Assembly: GCF_024199795.1 (NCBI RefSeq)
Contig: NZ_JANADK010000001.1
Location: forward strand, 9,104,001 to 9,168,000
Source: Bradyrhizobium sp. CCGB01
GTDB lineage: Bacteria; Pseudomonadota; Alphaproteobacteria; Rhizobiales; Xanthobacteraceae
Direction of reading: 5' to 3'
Length of the DNA stretch: 64,000 nucleotides
This document shows, piece by piece, positions 27,228-36,988 of this stretch. How positions within the stretch are numbered: position 1 is the first letter of the stretch; each line of letters starts with the position of its first letter. Position numbers and translations under genes: made by a program. Under the pieces are notes generated by a model. That model worked only from the letters and a program-made list of their open reading frames with translations, was not told where the DNA came from and searched no databases.

Positions 27228-27614
27228 ATGTATCATCTCACCGCCCTCGTCACGCTGCTGGCGATCGCATTTTATTTCTTCACCAGCATCAACGTCTCGC
27301 GGGCGCGGACGAGCACCGGCATCAAGGTTCCGGCAACGTCCGGCCATCCGGATTTCGAGCGCGCCTTTCGCATCCAGATGAACACGCTGGAATGGATGCC
27401 GATCTTCCTGCCGTCGCTCTGGCTGTTCGCAGTCTATATCGGCGACGCCACCGCTGCCGGGATCGGCGCGGTCTGGATCATCGGCCGCATCGTCTATTTC
27501 ATCGGCTATTCGAAAGCGGCGGCCAAGCGCGGCCCCGGCTTCGCGATCCAGGTCCTCGCCGCGTTCGCGCTGTGGGTCGGTGCGCTGGGGGCGGTGGTGC
27601 TGCGGATGGTGTAA
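27228..27614 (+). CDS. MAPEG family membrane protein
   Basis: The 128-residue protein has four membrane helices and the MAPEG signature region (SRARTSTGIKVP, then HPDFERAFRIQMNTLEWMPI). Family members are glutathione transferases or peroxidases in membranes; eukaryotic relatives make leukotrienes and prostaglandins. The bacterial role is usually thought to be detoxification. ATG 27228 follows GAGGGAAATCAGC. It stands alone between the Att-like operon and a family A repeat. Confidence 0.9.
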   Translation: MYHLTALVTLLAIAFYFFTSINVSRARTSTGIKVPATSGHPDFERAFRIQMNTLEWMPIFLPSLWLFAVYIGDATAAGIGAVWIIGRIVYFIGYSKAAAKRGPGFAIQVLAAFALWVGALGAVVLRMV

Positions 27615-27631
27615 AGGGAAGAATTGTAAGC

Positions 27632-27735
27632 CGTCATTCCGGGGCGGCGCGCCAGCGCCGAACCCGGAATCTCGAGATTCTCAGGTGCGCAATTGCGCAC
27701 CATAGTTCGATGCTTCGCATCGCCCCGGAATGACG
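27632..27735. repeat. Palindromic intergenic repeat, family A
   Basis: Ends are CGTCATTCCGGGGCGGCGCG and CGCCCCGGAATGACG. Internal CTCGAGATTCTCAGGTGCGC and GCGCACCATAGTTCG match the copies at 2831 and 47164. It separates convergent MAPEG and substrate-binding protein genes. Confidence 0.88.
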
Positions 27736-27742
27736 CTACGCG

Positions 27743-28936
27743 TCACTTCGTCAGCGGGCAGCCGCTGTCCTTGGCGGCGAAGAACGCCTTGTCGCCAGGG
27801 ACGGTGGCGAGCAGCTTGTAATAGTCCCACGGCTTCTTCGATTCCGACGGCTTCTTGACCTCGAACAGATACATGTCGTGGACCATGCGGCCGTTCTCGA
27901 GCACCTTGCCGCCCTGCGCAAAATCGTCGTCGACCGGAAGCTCCTTCAGCTTCTTGGCGACTGCGTCCGGGTCCTTGGTGCCGGCGGCCTTGACCGCCTT
28001 GAGATAGCTGATCGTCGCCGAATAGGTGCCGGCCTGGATCATGTTCGGCATCCGGCTGGTGCGCTTGAAGAAGCGTTCGCCGAAATGGCGGGTGCGATCG
28101 TTGAGATCCCAGTAATAGCCCTCGGTCAGCACCAGGCCTTGCGCGGCCTGAAGGCCGAGGCCGTTCACCTCCGCGAGCGTCATCAGGAGGCCGGCAAGCT
28201 TCTGGCCGCCCGAGACAATGCCGAACTCGGCCGCCTGCTTGATCGAATTGGTGGTGTCGAGGCCGGCATTGGCGAGGCCGACGATCTTCGCCTTCGAGCT
28301 CTGCGCCTGGAGCAGGAAGGAGGAGAAGTCCGAGGAGTTGAGCGGCACGCGCACCGAGCCGACCACCTTGCCGCCATTGGCGGTGACGATCTCGCTGGTG
28401 TCCTTTTCCAGCGCGTAGCCGAAGGCGTAATCGGCGGTGAGGAAGAACCAGGTGTCGCCGCCGGCCTTGGTCAGCGCACCGCCGGTGCCGACGCCGAGCG
28501 CGCGGGTGTCATAGGCCCAGTGGAAGCCGTAGGGCTGGCAGGCATCGCCGGTGAGGCGCGAGGTCGCGGCGCCGACGACGATGTCGATCTTCTTCTTTTC
28601 CTTGGAGAGCTCGTGGATCGCGAGCGCGACCGAGGAGGTCGTCAGCTCGGTGATCATGTCGACATTCTCGACGTCGTACCAGCGCCGCGCGATCGAGGCG
28701 GCGAGATCCGGCTTGTTCTGGTGATCGGCCGTGACCATCTCGATCTTCTGGCCCAGCACTTCGCCGCCGAAATCCTCGATCGCCATCTTGGCGGCTTCGA
28801 CCGAATATTTTCCGCCGTAATCGGCATAGACGCCGGACTGGTCGTTGAGGATGCCGATCTTGACGCCCTGCGCGAAGGCCGGCGCAGCCAGCAACAGGGC
28901 AGACGTTGCGACAGCGGCCAAAAGTGCTGATTTCAT
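27743..28936 (-). CDS. ABC transporter substrate-binding protein, branched-chain amino acid type
   Basis: The 397-residue protein is a type 1 periplasmic binding protein: a signal peptide ending AFAQ (residue 23), then VKIGILNDQSGVYADYGG and a two-lobed Peripla_BP_6 domain. Family members bind branched-chain amino acids, aromatic acids, amides or urea. No livHMGF genes are near, so it must share a permease coded elsewhere. The start ATG follows a weak GGGAGC site. Confidence 0.92.
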   Translation of the reverse strand: MKSALLAAVATSALLLAAPAFAQGVKIGILNDQSGVYADYGGKYSVEAAKMAIEDFGGEVLGQKIEMVTADHQNKPDLAASIARRWYDVENVDMITELTTSSVALAIHELSKEKKKIDIVVGAATSRLTGDACQPYGFHWAYDTRALGVGTGGALTKAGGDTWFFLTADYAFGYALEKDTSEIVTANGGKVVGSVRVPLNSSDFSSFLLQAQSSKAKIVGLANAGLDTTNSIKQAAEFGIVSGGQKLAGLLMTLAEVNGLGLQAAQGLVLTEGYYWDLNDRTRHFGERFFKRTSRMPNMIQAGTYSATISYLKAVKAAGTKDPDAVAKKLKELPVDDDFAQGGKVLENGRMVHDMYLFEVKKPSESKKPWDYYKLLATVPGDKAFFAAKDSGCPLTK

Positions 28937-29069
28937 GTGTTAGCTCCCAGCAGTATTCTGTTTTGAAATCGCGCGGATACTAGTGAAGAACACCGGCGAT
29001 GCCCATCCATTTCGGCGTAGGCCGTTAGTATGGGCGGGAGGCATGGGAAGCTTTGCACCCAACAACCGG

Positions 29070-29213
29070 TGTCGTCCCGGACAAACGAAGCGAAGCGGAG
29101 TGCAGATCCGGGACCCATAACCATAGGGAGAGGTTTGGCGAAGACTCGTGGTTGCCCCTTTACCCCACACGCCCCCCTGGGGTTATGGGTCCCCGCTTTC
29201 GCGGGGACGACAC
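29070..29213. repeat. Palindromic intergenic repeat, family D
   Basis: Starts TGTCGTCCCGGACAAACGAA and ends CCCGCTTTCGCGGGGACGAC, with GGGACCCATAA and GGTTATGGGTCCC inside. Similar to 19384-19518 but with the end types exchanged. It is most of the gap 28937-29248; the rest (28937-29069) holds only the leader of the binding-protein gene. Confidence 0.8.
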
Positions 29214-29248
29214 TGTGATTGAGGACGCACCGGTGGCCGCCTGACCTG

Positions 29249-32200
29249 TCAGGCCACTACCTCCGGCTTCTTGTCGCGCCGCCCTTCCGCCAGGTTCCGC
29301 ACCACCACATAGAAGATCGGGGTGAACAGCAGCCCGAACAGGGTAACGCCGATCATGCCGAAGAACACGGCAACACCGACCGCCTGCCGCATCTCCGAGC
29401 CGGAGCCGCTCGAGATCACCAGCGGCAGCACGCCGAGGATGAAGGCGAACGAGGTCATCAGGATCGGCCGCAGGCGCAGGCGGCAGGCGTCGATCACGGC
29501 CTCCAGCCGCGGCTTGCCTTCGTTCTCGATGTCGCGCGCGAATTCGACGATCAGAATCGCGTTCTTTGCCGCCAGCCCCACCAGCACGACGAAGCCGATC
29601 TGGGTGAGGATGTTGACGTCCTGCCCCATGATGCGCACGCCGATGGTGGCAGCGAGCAGGCACATCGGCACGATCAGGATCACCGCGAACGGCAGGGTCC
29701 AGCTGCCATATTGCGCGGCGAGCACGAGATAGACGAACAGCACGCAGATCGGGAACACGTAGAGGCCCGCATTGCCACCGGTGACCTGCTGATAGGACAG
29801 GTCGGTCCATTCGAAGGTGAAGCCGCTCGGCAGAGTGTCGTCCGCGAGCTTCTTGATGGTGTTGAGCGCGGTGGTCGAGCTGGTGCCCGGCGCCGGCTCG
29901 CCCTGCAATTCGGACGCCGCATAGAGATTGTAGCGCGCGACGCGGTCGGGGCCAGAGACATCCTTGAACTCGACCACGCTGCCCAGCATCACCATGTCGC
30001 CGGAGGCGTTGCGCGTGCGCAGGCGTGAGAGGTCGCTTGGCTCTTTGCGGAACGGGAAGTCCGCCTGCGCGGTGACGTGATAGGTGCGGCCGAACAGGTT
30101 GAAGTCGTTGACATAGGTCGATCCGAAATAGGTCTGGATCGTGTCGTTGATGCTGGCGATGGGGACGCCGAGTTTTTGCGCCTTGGTGCGATCGATGTCG
30201 ACGAAGAGCTGCGGCGTGTTGGCCGAGAACGGCGAGAACACCGTGGGACCGAGCAGCGAAGGCGATTTGCGCGCCGCTGCGACAAGCTCGTCGGTGGCTG
30301 CGGCGAGCAGCTCCGGCCCGCGGCCCTGGCGGTCCTGGATGCGGATGGTGAAGCCGCCGCCGGTGCCGATGCCGGGCACGGCTGGCGGCGGAATGACGAT
30401 GATGAACGCGCCCTGGAGCACGGAGAGCCGCTTGCGCAGCTCGGCCGTGATGGCGTTCGCCGTCAGCCCCTTCTTCAGGCGCACCTCGGGTTCATCGAAC
30501 ACCGGAAACAGTGCGGCCGCGTTGCCGGCCTGCGTGCGCGTCGCGCCGGAGAAGCCCGCGAAAGCGGCAACGCGGACGATACCCGGCGTATCCAGCGAGA
30601 TCCGCTCGATCTCGCGGACGATCTCCGTGGTCCGCGCCAGCGACGCCGCGCCCGGCAATTGCACGGAGATGATGACGTAGCCGCGGTCCTGCGCCGGAAT
30701 AAAGCCTTGCGACGTGGTCCCGATCAGCCAGCCGGCACTGCCGATCAGCACAATATAGATCAGGATCATCACCACCGAATGCCGGATCACGAAATTGGCG
30801 AGGCCGGCATAGCCATGCGCGAGCCGGTCGAACACGCGATTGAACACGCCAGTGAAAGCGTTCCAACCGCGCGCAATGACGTTCCAGGCAGCCGGCGGTC
30901 GTTTCTCCTCGTGCGGTGTGAGGATCAGCGAGGCCAGCGCCGGCGACAGCGTCAGCGAGCAGAAGCAGGAGATCGCGGTCGCCACCGCAATGGTGACGGC
31001 AAATTGCTGGAAGAACTGCCCGGAGATGCCGCCGAGGAATGCGGTGGGGACGAACACCGCGCACAGCACCAGCGCGATCGAGACCAGGGCGCCGCCGACC
31101 TCCTCCATGGTTTTCAGCGCCGCGTCGCGCCGACTCATGCCGTGCTCGAGATGCCGCTCGACATTCTCGACCACCACGATGGCGTCGTCGACCACGATGC
31201 CGACCGCGAGCACGAGGCCGAACAGCGTGAGATTGTTGATGGAGAAGCCGAGCGCCGCCATCACCGCGAAGGTGCCGACCAGCGAAACCGGGATCGCGAT
31301 GATCGGGATGATCGCGGGCCGCCAGCCCTGGAGGAACACCAGCACCACGATGACCACGAGCAGCATGGCCTCATAGATGGTCTTGATCAGCTCGTGGACG
31401 GACTGCGCGATGAACTCGGTCGGGTTGTAGCCGATGTTGTAGTCGAGGCCCTTGGGAAAGACCTCCTTGAGCTTCACCATCGTGTCGGAGATGTTCTTTG
31501 CCGTCGCGAGCGCGTTCGATCCCGGCCGCTGGGTCACCAGCATGGCCACCGCCGATTTGCGCAGCAGGAAGCTGTTGGTGCTGTAGGCGAGCGCCCCGAG
31601 CTCGATGCGGGCGACGTCGCGCAGGCGCACGGTGCGGCCGTCGGAGCCGGCCTTGATCAGGATGTCCTCGAACTGCTTCTGGTCCTTCAGGCGGCCCGTG
31701 AAGGTGAGGTTCGGCTGGAAGGCGCGGTCGGCGATCGGCGGCTCGGCGATCTGGCCGCCTGCGATCTGCACGTTCTGCGCGCGGATCGCGGCCAGCACTT
31801 CGGTCGAGGTCAGGCCGAGATTGGCGATTCGATCCGGGTCGAGCCAGAGCCGCATCGAATAGTCGCGCGCGCCGAAGATCTGGATGTCACCGACGCCGTC
31901 GATCCGGAGCAGCTGGTCGCGGACCTGGAGCAACGCGTAGTTGGAGATGTAGAGCTGGTCGAAGGTGTCGTCGGGCGACAGCATGAACACGACCATCAGG
32001 ATGTCGGGCGAGTTCTTGCGTGTGGTGACGCCGTTGCGCTGAACCTCTTCAGGCAGACGCGGCTGCGCGATCGCGACGCGGTTCTGCACCAGCACCTGGG
32101 CCTTGTCGAGATCGGTGCCGAGCTTGAAGGTGACGGTGATGGTGAGCTGGCCGTTCGAGGTCGCCTGACTGTAGAGATACAGCATGTCCTCGACGCCGTT

Positions 32201-32413
32201 GATCTCCTGCTCGATGGGAGCTGCGACCGTGTCGGACACGGTTTGCGCGGAGGCGCCGGGATATTGCGTGGTGACCACGACGGTCGGCGGCACCACTTGC
32301 GGATATTCGGAGACGGGCAGCGTCGTATAGGCGAGCGCGCCGACGATCAGCAGCACGATCGACAGCACCATCGCCAGGATGGGCTGGTTGATGGAGAGAC
32401 GGCCAAGGTTCAT
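29249..32413 (-). CDS. RND efflux transporter permease, HAE1 family
   Basis: The 1054-residue protein is an AcrB/MexF-like proton-driven multidrug exporter of the inner membrane. It starts with a helix (INQPILAMVLSIVLLIVGAL), has the periplasmic porter domains twice, and carries the paired aspartates of helix 4 in VGIVVDDAIVVVENVERH. FFGMIGVTLFGLLFTPIFYV closes the second helix bundle. Full length. It overlaps the adaptor gene by four bases. No outer-membrane channel gene is nearby; a TolC-like protein must be shared. Confidence 0.95.
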   Translation of the reverse strand: MNLGRLSINQPILAMVLSIVLLIVGALAYTTLPVSEYPQVVPPTVVVTTQYPGASAQTVSDTVAAPIEQEINGVEDMLYLYSQATSNGQLTITVTFKLGTDLDKAQVLVQNRVAIAQPRLPEEVQRNGVTTRKNSPDILMVVFMLSPDDTFDQLYISNYALLQVRDQLLRIDGVGDIQIFGARDYSMRLWLDPDRIANLGLTSTEVLAAIRAQNVQIAGGQIAEPPIADRAFQPNLTFTGRLKDQKQFEDILIKAGSDGRTVRLRDVARIELGALAYSTNSFLLRKSAVAMLVTQRPGSNALATAKNISDTMVKLKEVFPKGLDYNIGYNPTEFIAQSVHELIKTIYEAMLLVVIVVLVFLQGWRPAIIPIIAIPVSLVGTFAVMAALGFSINNLTLFGLVLAVGIVVDDAIVVVENVERHLEHGMSRRDAALKTMEEVGGALVSIALVLCAVFVPTAFLGGISGQFFQQFAVTIAVATAISCFCSLTLSPALASLILTPHEEKRPPAAWNVIARGWNAFTGVFNRVFDRLAHGYAGLANFVIRHSVVMILIYIVLIGSAGWLIGTTSQGFIPAQDRGYVIISVQLPGAASLARTTEIVREIERISLDTPGIVRVAAFAGFSGATRTQAGNAAALFPVFDEPEVRLKKGLTANAITAELRKRLSVLQGAFIIVIPPPAVPGIGTGGGFTIRIQDRQGRGPELLAAATDELVAAARKSPSLLGPTVFSPFSANTPQLFVDIDRTKAQKLGVPIASINDTIQTYFGSTYVNDFNLFGRTYHVTAQADFPFRKEPSDLSRLRTRNASGDMVMLGSVVEFKDVSGPDRVARYNLYAASELQGEPAPGTSSTTALNTIKKLADDTLPSGFTFEWTDLSYQQVTGGNAGLYVFPICVLFVYLVLAAQYGSWTLPFAVILIVPMCLLAATIGVRIMGQDVNILTQIGFVVLVGLAAKNAILIVEFARDIENEGKPRLEAVIDACRLRLRPILMTSFAFILGVLPLVISSGSGSEMRQAVGVAVFFGMIGVTLFGLLFTPIFYVVVRNLAEGRRDKKPEVVA

Positions 32414-33627
32414 GACTTGTCACCGGGCTTGCCACCGGCCGGCGCGGGTGCGGGAGACGGGGCGACCTTGGCGCCGACGCGGGCGCGCTGGATGCCGTTG
32501 ACGATGACGCGGTCCTCCGCCTTCAGCCCCTCGCGAATCACGCGCAGCCCGTCGTCGAGCGGACCCAGCACCACGGGGCGCGCCTCGACGGTGTCGTCCG
32601 GCTTCACGACGAACACGATCTTGCGGGACTGGTCGGTCGCGACCGCGACGTCGGGAATCAGCAGCGCCTCGTAGGGCGCGCTGCCGATCAGGCGGACGCG
32701 GCCGAACTGGCCCGGCAGGATCGAGAGATCGGTGTTCTTGATCACGGCGCGGCTGCGCAGCGTGCCGGTGGAGACATCGAGGCGGTTGTCGAGGAAGTTG
32801 ATCGTGCCCTCATGCGACGGCTTGGTCTCGCCGGCGAGCGTCACCTGCACCGGGTTCGCGGTGTCGCGCGAGCTCGGGCGGCGGCCTTCGAACCACAGCT
32901 TGCTGTATTTGATGAAGGTCGCCTCATCCATATCGAAATAGACGTAGATCGGGTCGAGCGCGACGATCGAGGTCAGCAGCGTTGAGGTGCCGGTATCGCT
33001 GCCTTGCACGAGATTGCCGGGGCTGACGAGATGACGGCTGACGCGGCCCGTGAGCGGCGCGGTCACATGCGTGAACTCGATGTTGAGCCGGGCGGCCTTC
33101 AGCGCACCGGCGGCCTGCGTCTCCGCGGCGTGCGCAGCCTGCAAGGCCTGGCGGCGCTGGTCGACGGCCTGCTCGGAGACCGCGCTGGTCTGGACCAGGT
33201 TCAGGCCACGGTCGAGCTCGCGCTTGGCAAGCTCCACCTTGGCACGCGCGTCGGACAACTGGCCGTCGGCCTGCTCGGCGACTGCCTCGAACGGGCGCGG
33301 GTCGATGACGTAGAGCAGGTCGCCCTGACGCACGATCGCGCCGTCCTGGAATTCGACGGAGTTGACGAAGCCGCCGACACGGGGGCGCACCTGCACCTCC
33401 TCGACCGCCTCGAAGCGGCCGGTGAACTCGTCCCAATCGGTGACGGTGCGCTTGACCGGCTGGGCGACGGTCACCGGCGCAGGCGGCGGAGCGCCCGCCT
33501 GCGAGGCGGGCCTGTCGCAACCGGTAAGAGCTATTGCCGCGGCGAGGAGACCGGCAATTGCGAAAGGTCGCGATCGAACGAAATCGTGCTTTTTGACAAG
33601 TGGCTCGCTTCCGTCCAGTCCAGTCAT
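32410..33627 (-). CDS. RND efflux periplasmic adaptor (membrane fusion protein)
   Basis: The 405-residue lipoprotein has a lipobox-like LTGC after an N-terminal hydrophobic helix, then biotinyl-lipoyl-like (GGFVNSVEFQDGAIVRQGDL), alpha-hairpin (AKVELAKRELDRGLNLVQ) and beta-barrel domains. It would link the RND pump to an outer-membrane channel. I chose ATG at 33627, which has GAGGACC upstream; the frame runs open to 33723 without a site. No TetR or other regulator adjoins the operon. Confidence 0.94.
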   Translation of the reverse strand: MTGLDGSEPLVKKHDFVRSRPFAIAGLLAAAIALTGCDRPASQAGAPPPAPVTVAQPVKRTVTDWDEFTGRFEAVEEVQVRPRVGGFVNSVEFQDGAIVRQGDLLYVIDPRPFEAVAEQADGQLSDARAKVELAKRELDRGLNLVQTSAVSEQAVDQRRQALQAAHAAETQAAGALKAARLNIEFTHVTAPLTGRVSRHLVSPGNLVQGSDTGTSTLLTSIVALDPIYVYFDMDEATFIKYSKLWFEGRRPSSRDTANPVQVTLAGETKPSHEGTINFLDNRLDVSTGTLRSRAVIKNTDLSILPGQFGRVRLIGSAPYEALLIPDVAVATDQSRKIVFVVKPDDTVEARPVVLGPLDDGLRVIREGLKAEDRVIVNGIQRARVGAKVAPSPAPAPAGGKPGDKS

Positions 33628-33828
33628 CCTAGGTCCTCGCATCAAAGCCACGGAAAAAGCAGGGTACGCGTCGCCCCGCGGGCGCCACAGGATGGGCGGC
33701 GATGATGAAATCTTCAAGACCAATACACGCGCATTGCCCGGACGGATGCCCTGGCCGGATGGCGGGTTGACAAGGGAGAGAGATGACGAGCGCGACGTAA
33801 GGAGGGTGACGAAGGAGCGACGCGCGCC

Positions 33829-33988
33829 ACCCTCCCCTGGAGGGGGAGGGTCGGCTCACATGGAGCGCAAGCGAAATGTGAGACGGGGTGGGGTGACGGT
33901 CTCTCCACGACCAACAGTGCCCGTGTTGAGAGATCACCCCACCCCGCTCGCGCTTCGCGCGATCGACCCTCCCCCTCCAGGGGAGGGT
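33829..33988. repeat. Palindromic intergenic repeat, family F
   Basis: Nearly identical to 21293-21455: left end ACCCTCCCCTGGAGGGGGAG, right end CCCTCCCCCTCCAGGGGAGG, core GAGACGGGGTGGGGTGAC and TGTTGAGAGATCACCCCACC. It occupies the middle of the 457-base gap 33628-34084, between divergent operons. Outside it I see only leaders of the two operons. Confidence 0.9.
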
Positions 33989-34084
33989 AAGGAAACGGCC
34001 AGCGTCTTCGCACATGACGGGCACGGCGGGCTCGGCTAGATTGGCGCCACAAGAACAAAGACGGATTGTCCGGGGAGGACAGGC

Positions 34085-35239
34085 GTGCACCAGGGACGTG
34101 TCGTTTACGGCGCGATCGAAGAGGTCGTGTTCGGCCATCCCGCGGCCGAGGCCGTCGTTGCGCAGATGGACCGGCTGGGGACGCGCCGTGCCTTCCTGAT
34201 GGTCTCCGGCACGCTCAACCGGCAGACCGACGAAATCACCAAGATCAAGGAAGCACTCGGCGCCCGCTGCGCCGGCCTGTTCGATGCCATGCCGGCGCAC
34301 ACGCCGCGCGAGGCGGTGATCGCAGCGACAAACGCGGCGCGCGAGGCGGGCGCGGACCTGATCGTCACCGTGGGCGGCGGCTCGATCACCGACGGTGCCA
34401 AGGCGGTGCAGCTCTGCCTCGCCAACGGCATCGACGATATCGACGGCATCGAGCGCATCCGCGTCCACAAGGGCGTCGCACCCGAGATGACCGCGCCAAG
34501 CGTGCGACAGGTCAGCGTTCCGACCACGATCGCCGGCGGCGAGTTCAGCGCGATCGCGGGCGTCACCGACCGCGGCACGCATGTGAAGCAGATGCTGCGA
34601 CATCCGCTCACGGTGCCGCGCGCGACCATCCTCGATCCCGCCATCACCGTGCACACGCCGGAATGGTTGTTCCTCTCTACCGGCATCCGCGCCGTCGACC
34701 ATTGCGTCGAGGCGATCTGCTCGCGCGAGACGCACCCTTATGCCGACGCGCAATCGGTCAAGGGCCTCGCCATGCTCGCCGACGCGCTGCCGCGGGTGAA
34801 GGCCGATCCTGCCGACCTCGACGCCCGCATGGATGCGCAGATCGGCACCTGGCTGTCGATGGGCGCGCTCGCCGCCGGCGTGCCGATGGGCGCGAGCCAC
34901 GGCATTGGCTATGTGCTGGGCGCGGCCTTCGACGTGCCGCACGGCCACACCTCCTGCATCATGCTGCCGGCGGTGATGCGCTGGAATGCGAGCGCCAATG
35001 CCGAGCGCCAGATGATCGTCGCCGCCGCGATGGGCTTTCCCGGGCACAACGCCGCCGACGTGCTCGATGCCTTCATCCGCTCGCTCGGCATGCCGCGCAG
35101 CCTCGCTGAGGTGGGGGTCTCGCCGGACAATTTCGACGCCATCGCGGAAGCTGCGATGCGCACGAACTGGATCCCACGCAATCCGCGCAAGATCGACGGC
35201 CCCGCACAGTTGCGCGAAATCCTGTTTCTCGCCGCATAA
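34085..35239 (+). CDS. Iron-containing alcohol dehydrogenase / maleylacetate reductase-like
   Basis: The 384-residue protein has the family III dehydrogenase fold: NAD-binding GGGSITDGAKAV, STGIRAVDHCVEAICS, GASHGIGYVLGAAF and HGHTSCIMLPAV, which hold the metal-binding aspartate/histidine positions. The overall sequence is closest to maleylacetate reductases, which act at the end of hydroxyquinol or chlorocatechol degradation. GTG at 34085 follows GGGGAGGACAG. The acyl-CoA ligase gene starts 18 bases later, so they are cotranscribed. Exact substrate is open. Confidence 0.88.
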   Translation: MHQGRVVYGAIEEVVFGHPAAEAVVAQMDRLGTRRAFLMVSGTLNRQTDEITKIKEALGARCAGLFDAMPAHTPREAVIAATNAAREAGADLIVTVGGGSITDGAKAVQLCLANGIDDIDGIERIRVHKGVAPEMTAPSVRQVSVPTTIAGGEFSAIAGVTDRGTHVKQMLRHPLTVPRATILDPAITVHTPEWLFLSTGIRAVDHCVEAICSRETHPYADAQSVKGLAMLADALPRVKADPADLDARMDAQIGTWLSMGALAAGVPMGASHGIGYVLGAAFDVPHGHTSCIMLPAVMRWNASANAERQMIVAAAMGFPGHNAADVLDAFIRSLGMPRSLAEVGVSPDNFDAIAEAAMRTNWIPRNPRKIDGPAQLREILFLAA

Positions 35240-35257
35240 TCCAGAGCCGGAGGACTG

Positions 35258-36808
35258 ATGTATCCAGGTCAGCATGCCCGTCTACGCCCGCTCCAGCCGG
35301 CCTTCATCATGGCTGCGACCGGCGAGGCCGTCACCTATCGCGAGCTCGATGCGCGCAGCAACCGCCTCGCGCATCTGTTCCGCAAGCACGGTTTGAAGCG
35401 GCTCGACCACTTCTCGATCTTCATGGAGAACAATTCGCGCTATCTCGAAGCCTGCGGCGCGGGCGAGCGCTCCGGGCTGTACTACACCTGCATCAACTCG
35501 TTCCTGACGCCGGGCGAGCTCGCCTATCTCCTGGTGAACAGCCAGTCGAAAATCCTGATCACGTCTGTTGCAAAACTCGATATCGCGCGCGAGGCGATCA
35601 AGGCCTGTCCTGATATCAAGCTCTGCATCGTCGCCGACGGCCCTGGAGAGAGCGACCGCATCGTCGGCCTTGCCGAGGTGACCGCGGACCTGCCGCCAAC
35701 ACCGATCGCGGATGAGTGGCTGGGCACCGCCATGCTCTACTCATCCGGCACGACCGGGCGGCCGAAAGGCATCCTGCGGCCGCTGCCGGAGGAACCGCCA
35801 AAGCATAATCTGCCGCTGTTCGATTTCCTGACCAAACTTTGGCACTACCGCGAGGGCATGGTCTATCTGTCGCCGGCGCCGCTCTATCATTCCGCACCGC
35901 AAGCGGCCGTGAACCTCACGATCCGCATGGGCGGCACCGTGATCATCATGGAGACTTTCGATCCCGAGCGCTATCTCCAGCTCGTCGAGCAATGGGGTAT
36001 CACCCACACCCAGCTGGTACCGACGATGTTCTCGCGCCTGCTCAAATTGCCGGAGGAGGTGCGCAGCCGCTACGACCTGTCGTCGCTGGAGATCGCGATC
36101 CACGCCGCCGCGCCCTGCCCGGCGCTGGTCAAGGACGACATGATCAAATGGTGGGGGCCGATCATCCACGAATATTACGGCGCGACCGAGGGGCTCGGCT
36201 TCACGGCGTGCAACAGCGCGGAATGGCTCGCCCATCGCGGCACCGTCGGCAAGGTGCTGCTCGGTGACCTCCACATTCTCGATGAGAACATGAAGGCGTG
36301 CCCGACCGGCACGCCCGGCCAGGTGTGGTTCAAGACGGGATCGCCGTTCGAATATTTCAACGACCCTGAGAAAACCAAAGAGGCGCGCTCGGCCGACGGC
36401 AGCATGAGCACGGTGGGCGACGTCGGCTATGTCGACGAGGATCGGTTTCTCTATCTCACCGACCGCGCGACCTTCATGATCATCTCCGGCGGGGTGAACA
36501 TCTATCCGCAGGAATGCGAAAACCTGCTGATCACCCATCCGAAGGTCGCCGATGCCGCCGTGTTCGGCGTGCCCAATCCCGATCTCGGCGAAGAGGTGAA
36601 GGCGGTGGTGCAGCCGATGCCCGGCGTGGTGCCGGGACCCGCGCTCGCCGACGAACTGATCACCTTCTGCGGCCAGTCGCTGTCGCGGCAGAAGGTGCCG
36701 CGCTCGGTCGATTTCGAGAAGGAGCTGCCGCGGCTGCCGACGGGCAAGCTTTACAAGCGGCTGCTGCGGGATCGGTATTGGGGGAACAAGACGTCGCGGA
36801 TCGTGTGA
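35258..36808 (+). CDS. AMP-dependent acyl-CoA synthetase
   Basis: The 516-residue protein is an adenylate-forming ligase that activates a carboxylic acid as its CoA thioester. It has the P-loop YSSGTTGRPKG, HEYYGATEGLG, GDVGYVDEDRFLYLTDR and a C-terminal LPTGKLYKRLL with the catalytic lysine. ATG at 35258 follows GGAGGACTG. Together with the iron-dependent dehydrogenase upstream and the ABC importer downstream it suggests uptake and activation of an organic acid. Confidence 0.92.
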   Translation: MYPGQHARLRPLQPAFIMAATGEAVTYRELDARSNRLAHLFRKHGLKRLDHFSIFMENNSRYLEACGAGERSGLYYTCINSFLTPGELAYLLVNSQSKILITSVAKLDIAREAIKACPDIKLCIVADGPGESDRIVGLAEVTADLPPTPIADEWLGTAMLYSSGTTGRPKGILRPLPEEPPKHNLPLFDFLTKLWHYREGMVYLSPAPLYHSAPQAAVNLTIRMGGTVIIMETFDPERYLQLVEQWGITHTQLVPTMFSRLLKLPEEVRSRYDLSSLEIAIHAAAPCPALVKDDMIKWWGPIIHEYYGATEGLGFTACNSAEWLAHRGTVGKVLLGDLHILDENMKACPTGTPGQVWFKTGSPFEYFNDPEKTKEARSADGSMSTVGDVGYVDEDRFLYLTDRATFMIISGGVNIYPQECENLLITHPKVADAAVFGVPNPDLGEEVKAVVQPMPGVVPGPALADELITFCGQSLSRQKVPRSVDFEKELPRLPTGKLYKRLLRDRYWGNKTSRIV

Positions 36809-36988
36809 GGGGGCGCCGCTCAGCGCGTTCGCACCTGCACTCTCACATGATGAGAATGTGAAACCCCTGCGGCCTTCCGTCATCCGAATTGTCGAGACGG
36901 CTACTGGCCTTGCGGGTTGCCTCCCTCAACTTGCGTCGCTATCGTCTGACAAACAGGCCGAAAAGGCCGTTGTCCAGGGAGGATGAGC

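Noticed and set aside
30077..32674. Open frame of 865 codons on the plus strand
   Set aside because: Antisense to the RND permease gene, whose motifs are complete; the product has shadow composition (Arg, Asp, Gln rich) and no domain.
36840..36862. TCACA...TGTGA motif upstream of the peptide-type binding protein gene
   Set aside because: The half-sites are in the wrong order for a CRP/FNR-type site and the gene is more than 120 bases away; probably chance.
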